A DNA stretch of 64,000 bases from Cylindrotheca closterium (taxonomy: Eukaryota; Bacillariophyta; Bacillariophyceae; Bacillariales; Bacillariaceae), in assembly GCA_933822405.4 (NCBI GenBank), contig CAKOGP040001869.1, forward strand, positions 888,816-952,815. The letters run 5' to 3'. Within the stretch, counting starts at the first letter, position 1, and every line of letters starts with the position of its first letter. The notes beneath the pieces were generated by a model that worked only from the letters and a program-made list of their open reading frames with translations, ran no database searches and was not told the origin of the DNA. This document shows, piece after piece, positions 36,551-46,600 of this stretch. Both the position numbers and the translations under genes were made by a program.

Positions 36551-36785
36551 AATGGAAAATCATCTACGATTTCCAGCAACATGGGAAAGACAGCTTAAGA
36601 TTCCACTTTGTGGAGGAGTCGAAGCTCCAAATCAGTCTTGCTATCCAAATGAACTGCATATTCATCAGGAGTAATTTTAGAAACTACATGAGACCTATAA
36701 TATGTATGAATTCTGCAATAATTTCGCTACTGCACAATACTCTTGCCAGCGGAAATGAGTTCTCTTTGTCTTTTGGACTATATAC

Positions 36786-38951
36786 TCAGCTTTCAACAAC
36801 ACAAGTTGGCCATGCCATTGCATCAGGACACGAGATCCATTCAAAGCTGAATGAAAAATCGGCACCAAAATGATTCACCATTGAGGCACAGACGAGCACT
36901 CCACTGCTAAGGAGCCAGCAAAAGAAGAACCAAAAGTGATCCTTGAACAAGTAGGACATGACTCGAGCTAGAGACAATTTGCGTTCTTCGAATCCCTGAA
37001 TGCGCCGAAAGAAGAAGAATCCCAATCGGCTCAATAGGAAAATCATCAGCCCGACATAGAGCCATCCATAAATTTGAGCCCGAGTCCAGCGTTCATCGTC
37101 AATTTGAAAGGACTGGTTCAAGTGCTTGGAGCTGGGAAGGTGACGGACCATCGTAATGCAAAGTTGTTGACTGATTCGGGTAATGGTGGACAAGACAATA
37201 GCACCCGTCGAATCAACGACGTGAAACAAGATTCGTTGCTCTCGGTACTGTTCGTGTAGAAGTCTGCAGGAAGGCGTTGTGGAAGCAGTGTGTACAGACA
37301 AGTTTCGATGTATTTGCTCCATTCGAAAAGCGTTGGCAGCATCTATCAAATCGGGCCCCTCATCTTGTTGAAATATGGTAGATGCGAGAATCGAGCGGTT
37401 CTTTCTATTGTCATGGTTCGGGTTGTCCACGTCATTCAAGGCGGGGGCGACAACTGAGGAGCATTCGTGATCATGAGTCGAGTTGGGAGGGTTCTGCATT
37501 AGTACAGTTGTAGTTGACGTTTCACTCATCAATATTTGTTCATCCACCAAACCACAAGCAGTCTCAATATCCAAGAGCGACATTGGTTTATAACGTTTTC
37601 TGGGCGTATCTGGTTCCAACGACACGGATTCCATTCCATCGGAATGGACTGAATGCGAATCTCCCGTATCTCCAGTTAGTGTTCGCAAGATTCGTTCCTT
37701 CATTTCCGGTTGCTCTTGCTGCAATTTTAAATGCAGTTCTGCCACTTCCAAAATGGGTGCTTGAAAGCATCCCTTGGTGAGCTGCCACCAGGTCAATCCC
37801 AATTCGTTCCAGGCGCGAGTCTTTTTGGCAATTCTCATGGTACTCCACCAGAGGGCCAACCGGTCGACCCCATTGTAGTACCGCCAGCCAAGAGTCAGAA
37901 TTTCCGCAGCAAACAGTACCAACAAGGTCACGTAGGAATCAATAAAGGGAAAGGTTGCCACTTGGACTCGTGTAAACAGCATGTCGACCACCAGATTGAG
38001 TTGAATCCACTTTTGCGGATTTTGATTCGAGGTAACGGGCGAGGCAATAAAGACTTTGCAAACAAAGCGGAGCGGAGCGTACAAGGCACCCACGACCGTC
38101 TGTAAGACTCGTCTATGCCGCAATCGATTGACCCCCACGGCCCACAAGGTCACCAAAAGAAGTGCAATCCAATAGACTGCAATCAATTTGATCAAGCTCT
38201 GAAACCCATGGCCCTTGCGGATTTTAGGTGCAAGGCAATACAGCAGTGGAATAATGACCAGTAGAATGGACGTCATGCCCGATACCAAAATGGAAAAGGG
38301 AATGGGAAAGACCGAGTGTGGAAGCAAGGCAATATCTTTGGCAAAGGTCGCATCCACCAGTTTACAAAAGGCCAATCCCATGGCCCAGACTGTAAACCGG
38401 GTCGAAATGGGAATGGATGCCTTTGTCGCACTCGGTGTCGATGCTTCGGGCAGGGCAAAATTAAAGGTTTCCACCCAGGCAATCAAATACAAGCCTTCGT
38501 AAAAAGTAGAAATCCCATAGAGAAAGGACTTGTTGCTGGAAACTCCCAAATTGACGGAATTGAGGGGTAAAAAAAAGACCATTCCGACCACCAAGAGTGG
38601 GACCAGCACTAGCAATCCCAAAACCCAAATCAATTCCTTCCATTGATGGGAGGCTCGATGCGGCAATTGAACGACTTCCCTACTGACATTGTCGGTCAAG
38701 GTTGCCAGGTCAGTAATGGTGTCTTCGACGCCTTCGACCACATGAATGATAGTGTTGGGCAAATCCCGCAACAGCTGCACTGGCGAAGAAGGGATATTCC
38801 GCAAACGTTGGGAGATGTTATTCCAATTATGATCGTGGGACGATAGCCGCGGCATGGATAACAGATGCAACTGGCTACCGTCATTGCCTTCGGGACGGTG
38901 TGGATTCAACACTCGCTCGACTTGGGTCCGATGGACCACAAAGTTGGACAT
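36786..38951 (-). CDS. Polytopic membrane protein of unknown function
   Basis: The ORF has 721 residues from an ATG and no intron. After a soluble N-terminus (about 1-105) there are strong hydrophobic segments near residues 108-135, 185-205, 215-240, 260-283 and 335-355. A long hydrophilic, probably cytosolic loop (about 400-635, with acidic and Ser/Thr-rich parts) follows, then two C-terminal segments (about 643-662 and 680-702). The arrangement is that of a transporter-like or organelle membrane protein, but I recognise no signature. It is divergent from the SEP-UBX gene. Confidence 0.75.
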   Translation of the reverse strand: MSNFVVHRTQVERVLNPHRPEGNDGSQLHLLSMPRLSSHDHNWNNISQRLRNIPSSPVQLLRDLPNTIIHVVEGVEDTITDLATLTDNVSREVVQLPHRASHQWKELIWVLGLLVLVPLLVVGMVFFLPLNSVNLGVSSNKSFLYGISTFYEGLYLIAWVETFNFALPEASTPSATKASIPISTRFTVWAMGLAFCKLVDATFAKDIALLPHSVFPIPFSILVSGMTSILLVIIPLLYCLAPKIRKGHGFQSLIKLIAVYWIALLLVTLWAVGVNRLRHRRVLQTVVGALYAPLRFVCKVFIASPVTSNQNPQKWIQLNLVVDMLFTRVQVATFPFIDSYVTLLVLFAAEILTLGWRYYNGVDRLALWWSTMRIAKKTRAWNELGLTWWQLTKGCFQAPILEVAELHLKLQQEQPEMKERILRTLTGDTGDSHSVHSDGMESVSLEPDTPRKRYKPMSLLDIETACGLVDEQILMSETSTTTVLMQNPPNSTHDHECSSVVAPALNDVDNPNHDNRKNRSILASTIFQQDEGPDLIDAANAFRMEQIHRNLSVHTASTTPSCRLLHEQYREQRILFHVVDSTGAIVLSTITRISQQLCITMVRHLPSSKHLNQSFQIDDERWTRAQIYGWLYVGLMIFLLSRLGFFFFRRIQGFEERKLSLARVMSYLFKDHFWFFFCWLLSSGVLVCASMVNHFGADFSFSFEWISCPDAMAWPTCVVES

Positions 38952-39524
38952 GGTAAAGAAGCAGCTACAAATTTTTAATACGTTTGCGTTTGTGATACGC
39001 TTGTGTGTTTGTGATACACTTGTGTGTGTGTGTTTGTGGAAGAAAGTGGAAGAATGAGGGAATGAATCTGTTCAAGATGTGTTTGTAAAGACACTGTTGG
39101 TTTACGTTTGGACGGCCAAAATGTCTTGTCAACCTGGTCTTGGTTGGTTTGCACCAATATAATTCAAACTCCATCCCAACTGATACATTGGCAAGATTGA
39201 AACAAATATAAACCTTGCGCGGTTCTTATTGTGTTGCAATGTGAAATCATGCATCAGATATTGTTGTTGAAAATTGAAAACTGGTTCGAAAATTAGACTC
39301 CTTCGAATCTTTTCCGATTCGACCCCTTCGAATCTTTCCGATTCGATGGACGACGTCTTGCCTCTTTCAGCTTTTGGCATGTTTGAAGGCAATAACCAAA
39401 GCAAGAAATCTCAAATCTCAATCGCAATAGACAAAGGAAGTACAGCAGACACGACTTCTCTTTGACTCTCCAGTAGATCCTTTCTTCACTCAACGACTAT
39501 ATAACAGTCCAACAAATAGACACA
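38952..39524. promoter_or_regulatory. Divergent promoter region with duplicated hairpin
   Basis: This region of 573 bp lies between the membrane protein gene and the SEP-UBX gene. It contains a TG-rich imperfect tandem repeat (about 38987-39040, unit TTTGTGATACxCTTGTGTG) and, at 39303-39346, two tandem hairpins made of TCGAATC and GATTCGA arms with 6- and 5-nt loops. Confidence 0.5.
39303..39346. repeat. Tandemly duplicated inverted repeat TCGAATC/GATTCGA
   Basis: Arms at 39303-39309 and 39316-39322 (loop TTTTCC) are repeated at 39328-39334 and 39340-39346 (loop TTTCC). The unit is 25 and then 24 bp long. It may be a protein-binding element; this is inference. Confidence 0.7.
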
Positions 39525-40471
39525 ATGGCCAATGTACACGGACTTTTCAGCGGTCGCAACAATGATGATTCAGACGAAGATGATTCCAACAACCGCTTTG
39601 TAGGAGGCATTTCTGATCGCGGAGGTGGCAGGTGCGTTCATTCGATAGCCGCTGAGTGTGCATTCGGGTGTGCGTTTGACTCCATTGCCTTGTACTCACA
39701 CATTCTCCTTTGTTTCCTTGTTCTCTTGCGTGTCATTTGTCCATGCCATCATGATTGTATGGCAACACGATCTATTCCACTACACTACACTACACTACAC
39801 TACGTTACACTACTCATCTACAATGACATAGTGGTCTCGCTGTGGAACCCAACCATGGGGATGCTCCCAATCCCGACGGTATTTTCCAACGCGCCGAACA
39901 AGCAGGTGCTGCCGATGAGGCTGGAGAGGAGTCCCGTCGCACCATTACCATGTACCGGGATGGCTTTGTGGTGGACGATGGTCCCTATCGTCGACTCGAT
40001 GATCCGGCCAATGCCGAATTCCTCCGGGCACTTGCCACGGGACGTACGCCTCCCGAATTGGTGGAAGGAGTGTCGGGTGATATTACGGTTGGGTTGGTCG
40101 ATAAGCGAACCGAAGAGTTTGTCGAAGCCTTTCGGTCGTTTTCGGGAGCTGGGGCGACCTTGGGTGCTTCGAGTGCGGTCCAAGGAAATACCGTGGAAGC
40201 AGCCAGCTTGCCGGCGGCTGTCGAGGTGGATGCGGGTCGTCCTTCTACTTCGATTGCGGTCCGATTGCCCAATGGACAGCGCAAGGTGGTCAAGGTCAAT
40301 TTGGATTCCTCTGTCTTGCAAGTGGCGGCCAGTGTTCGACCACACTTGGGTGATGATGTGACTAGCTTTCGTTTGGTCTCGGGCTTTCCACCCAAGCCAC
40401 TGGAAGACTTTGAAGCCACTGTGGAAGCAGCTGGGTTGAAGGGAGCTCAAGTACAGATACAAAAGGCATAA
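39525..40471 (+). CDS. SEP-UBX domain protein, p97/CDC48 adaptor (p47/Shp1-like), one intron
   Basis: Exons 39525-39631 and 39832-40471 are joined across a 200-bp phase-2 GT-AG intron, giving 248 residues. The junction restores FVGGISDRGGGSGLAVEPN, the usual lead-in to a SEP domain in p47-like proteins. The SEP domain follows (TITMYRDGFVVDDGPYRRLDDPANAEFLRALATGRTP; about 70-135), and a UBX domain ends the protein (about 170-248; SIAVRLPNGQRKVVKVN, with SGFPPKPL as the p97-binding FP loop). Shp1/p47 proteins recruit CDC48/p97 for membrane fusion and substrate extraction. An N-terminal UBA, found in animal p47, is absent. The intron contains a (CTACA)n run at about 39777-39806. Confidence 0.9.
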
Positions 40472-40640
40472 AAATACAGCTTTGAACGACACCTTGCTTG
40501 GTCCATAGTCCATTTGGCTAGAGCGAGTTTGCATATATAATTAAAAAATTGACTATTTCTACAATTGCTCTCTACAATCGTCTTTAGATGGTACAGCTAG
40601 CATACTGCAAAAGATGATATGGCTATCCTCAATCGTCTTT

Positions 40641-43600
40641 TTATTTCTTGCCAAACATGTTGCCCAAGAAGCCTCCAACACCCTTTTCTTTAATGTCACT
40701 TTGGACTTCCTTTCCGACATCCTTGCCAACTCCAACCACCTTGGAACCAATGCCAAGACCGCGGCCGACAACATTCTTCAAACGTTTGGCAGGCATGGCC
40801 AAGACGTTGCCAACACCTTGAACGACGCCTAATTTCTTGTGTCGATCGCTGTAAGACGATATTCCAGACAAGGCATGCAACCGAAGAACGCCATTCGAAG
40901 TTGCGGCTGCTGCCACAACGGGACGATTCAGGGATGGTCCCAAATCAATATCATAAGCTTGAGCAAGGTTCTTGGAGAGTTCTTCTTGTTCCGTAATGTG
41001 CCATTCGTCGATAAACTCCAATGGGGTTACAGCAGAGAGTCGGTGTATCGTCACTCCGCGGCCAGAACACACCAAGACGGCAGTTCCATCCGGAGTACAG
41101 TACATTTTATTTGGACGACCTCGCCAGCTTTCCAATGGCTTGGTTCCAAGAGAGACGCCTTCCAAAGAAAATAGATGCAAGGTGATGATGCTTCGGTTTG
41201 CAAGTGGAGAAGCTGGGCTCTTGGTTTTTGTTTCGCACACGGCCACAACGAAGCCATGGACACTGATTGCTAGAGCAGGGCAATCAGCAAAGCGTGTGAC
41301 GCCTTGGGTTTCAGCTGGTAAGTCCAACACATTCTGTGGAGGCTGAATGGTACGGACCAAGTTTCCATTTCCAACCGAGTGCAAGCACAGGCGGTTGCTC
41401 GAACAAGTTGCAGCAATGTTGATCGCTGCGCTCAAGCCAACTGCATGAATCGCCGCACCTCCATGGCCAGCCATTTGAACACGCGGTCGAAGTGGTAGAT
41501 AGTGACTCGACATAAATCGCCAAATCGATGCCCGACCATCATAGCTGCCAACAATTGCAAGCTCTCCCCCGACACCGCCATGACCGGCAGCTGTTCCGAT
41601 AGGATCTGTTGCGATACAAGTAATTTGTGCTGAATGAATGGCTTGCACAACTGCTTCACCTCGAACAGATCCCTTTGCTGGGTCCACGAGTTGCATAGCC
41701 AAGCCACCACGTCCGTCGCCATCGGAAAGGACAAGAAGCACAGACCGCCCAGCGAAAAGTGTCTTTGATATGGCCACTGCTGGTGGCTCTGCTTCACGAG
41801 ACCTGTGGACTAACCTTGGAAGAGTTCGGAATCGAGGGAGTTCTCGTTGCGCAATGAAACATCCATTATCCATTGGAAATCCTCCGGAACCATTCAGCGC
41901 CGGGACTTCAGTTGTAGCCTCAGCCTTCCAAGCCCATCGGAAGCAGTGAAAGACACCCTGAGCATCGACGGCAAGGCATCGATCCGTCCCTGCAAGCCTG
42001 ACACTAATCAACGGTGCATGTGGTCCTGGTGGCGGTGCATCCAGATGGACCCAATGTGACATGGGAGCGGAGAAAAATGGTAGATACAGCGGTTGACCAA
42101 AGACTTGGTTCATTCCCTTGTCACTGCTGTCATTGTGCTTTTGTTCTTCTCCGGCTTGCCGATTGGCGCCATGTGTGTAAGCGCTTGTAATCTGGTAAAA
42201 GGAAACTCGCTTGTTGTAATTTTGAATTCGACGGACGTGTGGACGTACAAAAAGCTGCATTGGACACTGGCCAAAATGAGCAATTTGCAACTCAGTAGCT
42301 TGCCGTAGGCCTTCATCCTCAATCGCAGCAACATCAACAGACCCATAATATGTGAGATAGAAGAAAACATTGTGCGCTGCAATGGCCTCCGGCCCTTGCT
42401 GCTTCCGACCGAAAATCAGATCAATCCAATCTGGAAGCATTTGGGAGCAGATGTCACTCTCCAACGCATTGCGCATGACCTCAATGAACGTTTCTGGCGA
42501 TCCCTTTGCCCATGGTGGCAAGACTACATCCCCAAGGACTTCACCATCTTGCGAGGTCCCAAGCTTGAACTTATTTCCATTCTTCAAAAAACCAGGACTG
42601 CAATACCACTCAGGCGTCAATTCCTTGACTTCAGCAGCTGATGTTCCGGTGCACATTTCCCATGTTCGTGGTACGGAAGAGAAAAGGCGATCGGCTACAT
42701 CGAAGTTTCCCCCTTGCAATTGACGGTGAAGGCTTGCGTATGGATGCATACGAACCAAGAAGTGCAGAACAACTCCAGCCATTGTGGAGTAGTGACTTCC
42801 ATACATGAATGGAGGAATTGATGGATCGGCAAATGTATTGAACCTATCAATGAAATCCTGAAGTCGATCAGGATTCAAGGCACCCATAGGCTTTTTCATG
42901 TCTCGGAAGTTCGCAGGATCGCAGAGATCTGGAATTTCTTCAGACGAGTAATTGGAAAGAACCCATGGCATGACAGGGTACTGGCAAATATCATTGTAAC
43001 TGCGTCCTGCCAGCATGTTCAAGTGCAGTAAGTAATCAAAGTTGGTGATTCGACCCTCGACCCAACCCATAGTCAATCGACTCAGTTGCTCGTGAAGGAA
43101 TTGAGCACTTCGGTCCGGCCATTGCTTGATGGCCTGAGGAGGTGCTCTTCTCATGATCGCGAAGGCAGCGTCGTCCCGACGGGTCACGCCCTCGTAACCT
43201 GGACCAAAATCGATGAATAACGATGTGGATGGTGAAAACAAACCATATCCCCCAAAAGAAGTTCCTCCTGACGGGATGAAAAACATCTCAATCGAAGAAT
43301 CCCTTAATCGGTACCTTCGAAGGTAGACATGAGACAACTCAGAAAGATTCCATCGAATGGACTTCGGACGAAGTGATGCGGCTTCTCGTTGTCTCCTTTC
43401 GATCTGCTGCTGAATTCTTTCTTCGGAATTTGGATCGTTCTTTTTGGGATCTTCGCTCATTCGTTGTCGCTCTGCTTCTTCTCTCACAGCCATCATTTCA
43501 CCCTCAAAGAGACCATCGCTGTCAATATCGTATTCAAGAATCAAGTGAGTTGCAGTGAGGAGGAGAGAACACTTGCGGCTTCCCTCTGCCTTTACATGCA

Positions 43601-46600
43601 GACAGTTCTCCAAGTGCTTTTCAATCAATCCTGCAGCAGCAGAGTGCATTAAGCTGAGCGTTGACGACGAGTTGTCTGGTGGACTGGCAAAAGCACTAGC
43701 AGTGATGTTGTAATGTGAAGATCCAATCTTGCTCTTGTCAAATGGGACTTGCTCTTCCTCATTTGTTGCAGATGAATCTGTTGTTGCTGTGGCATCTGCC
43801 GTACTTGTGGCGTCAGAGTTAGCATCGCTTTTATCCGAAGGGGCGGTTGGAGCTTCCATCGGCCTCTCGCCGAAATCGTCATCCAAGTTTCCGCTTTGGA
43901 AGATCAATTCTGGTTGCTCATCCTCGTTGACTTCCTTCTTCGTGATGTCAACAATTTGCAAATGACCAGAATTGAGCAAAGTTTTGGTAAATGCATCAAT
44001 TTCTTGCAATTCGTCGTCTCCTTGGCCAGCTGAACTGTTGTCACGAGAATCTGTGCTGTGATCTAGATATTTGGGGATGTGTCGACGGAACTGAGGATTG
44101 CATGGTATTGTAACTAGTCGACTTCGTACATCTCGATTGCCATCAGCAACACCCCTTTCCCAGATCTCATTCATCATATCGCTCTGTGCAATCTCAAGAT
44201 ACCGGGCCCAGCAGAATCTTTCGGCGTACGAAGATGTGCTGGAACGATGATTTGGAAGGAACGAAGTGGTGACTTCTGCCAATCTCGATTTCTCTGCTGC
44301 CGCAAGCTCGATAAAAGTCGACATGGAATCAGCTGCAGTTTCAGTAGCTTGAAGTCTATATTGCATCTCCCTTTCGTCTTCACGGTTCATTCCACCAGCA
44401 GAATCGAGACTGAAATCAAAAAGTTTGACCAACTCTGACTCTGCTGCTTCCACAGCAGCAAATTCATCCCACGAATCTAAAAACGGGGTCATTGCAGTCA
44501 AAACGGGACCAATAGGCACATCTTTTCCCACATCTTCCTTCTTCTTGGATGGTTCAGGCAAAGATTCCTCTAGCGCGTCACCAAGACCTTCGTAGTGCTT
44601 CCACTTCATCCGAGGGAGGTAATGAGTTTCTTTCGCAGCTCCAAAACTGTCATCAAAAAGGACAAAATCGTCTTCAGTTCGTCTCTTCTCTTCTGAAGAG
44701 AGGAAATCGACTTCTTCGACAGTTCCTTTGATTTTCGCGATGGCTCCACCGAGCATCATTCGTTCCACGGTTTGTGAACCAGCTGCGGCATCAACCCGAG
44801 CCTCGTCGTCGTCGTCATAAGCATCAAACAATGCTGTCTCACGACGACGGCGCTCCCCTTCGTATCGCACTCGCATCTCCTCCGCAATAGTTCCAAACAG
44901 AGTGTTGCACACCTCCAAACCATAGTCATCATTTGCATTCTTGTAGTTGCCCATCGCACGCCGTAGCGTTGCCAGTGCGTATAGACCAACGTCGCGAGAG
45001 TTTGCAAACGACATCCCCACAATTGCTGCGGTCAGCGTTTCTTTCAGCTCTGATACAATATGATCCAACAGCTTGACTACGTTTTCAACTTCATAGACGG
45101 AAACATGTTTACCACTGGATTGTGTCTTTGGTTTCGACGCTTTTGGAATATTGATTTGCACTTCTGATTTTTGGACACCAATACTTCCAAGAATAGAGCG
45201 TAATGCTGGTTGCAATACCGGAAGCAGGAGCTTGGAAGCAGCAGGTGCCGAATCACCACGGTCGCGCAACTCTATTTCCGGATTCTTCCCTTGTGTGCCA
45301 GCTTCGAGAGGCGGTGTTGGAAGGATAAGCTGACACCATCCAGTTGTGTCGCGGCCGTAAGTCAGAATATTCAAAAGCGCGCATAGCAAAAGGACCTGGT
45401 CCTTGGTATATATCTTTTCGTTGCCCATTGGAGTCAGCAGCAGTTCCCGCTCTTCGATCAGCATACAAAGCCTTGAAACCGCAGAACTCAAGCTTGATGA
45501 CCATACTTCCCATTGATAGTCTCGCTTCAGACATTTGACAAGGACCATAGCGCACAGTCGGCAGAGGATATTATGAGCCGTCTTGTCTAGTGCCCTCCTG
45601 TCCTTGAAATCGACGGAGTCTGCTGCATAACTTCGCGAGTCTTCGAGTGTCATGAGAGCACTCCTCCAGAGCATCGTTGAAGCTTCTCCTCCACCCGACC
45701 GCATTGCATTGCTCATTAACTCAGAGACAGCGGTCAATGCGCTCTTTTGACAAGCCTTCAAGTATTCCAAAGTACTTCCACCTTCTGGAACTTGAACACC
45801 GCCTTCGCTCAGAATACCATCCATCATAGTGGAAGACACCTCGACCCACGATCCATCATCGGCTTGCCGTTGGACCATGGCAGGAACCTTGAGAATGATC
45901 ACATGTTCATCTTCTGAGTCATCACGGAGTAGGATATGATTTTCCAGAATGACTGCAACTGTGATAAGGTGAGGAATGTAATGCTTGGCGGCTTGCACCG
46001 CAGTGGAGTCCACCAGGCGAGATTGCTTCTTGTTTCGTGATCCACCAACTGCCTGATGCGTCATTCCACCAAAGACACGATAAAAGGATCCGCCAACTGC
46101 AGTGATAATTTCTGCCAGCACATCCAATGCGTTGGGCTCAATATCCAGCAGTGCCTCGTCCTTGACAACATCGGATGGATGAGAAACAATGGAAACAACA
46201 AGACCAGGCAGCATGGGCATCATGATTTGAAGTCTGTCAGCAAGAAGATCGGTATAGGACCATTCATTTCTCCGTGTCATTGCAGCAACAGTCAGTGCCA
46301 TTGCTGGAGGTGGCATGAGAAGATTTGTCACAAGATCCTTGTCCGCATTCGCCAATGCCCCCTTCAAAGATCCTGCTAGTGACGATGCCAAAAGAAGGGA
46401 ACCCAAGGACTTGGAGGCAATGACACCTTCGGGACCAGCAATGGTGGATACCCAGGCAAATATGACGAGCCCATATCGCCAGTGAAGATCCCACGACAAA
46501 GGTAGGTTGCTTTGTTCCAAACTCATAGTGCGCTCGCCACAAAAGACCGTTCGACTCAGCAGCATTGGAGCCACAACATCGTGAAATTCACTCATGATCA

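Noticed and set aside
39818..40534. A 238-codon ORF on the minus strand
   Set aside because: It is antisense to the SEP-UBX exon, which has recognisable domains and a clean splice.
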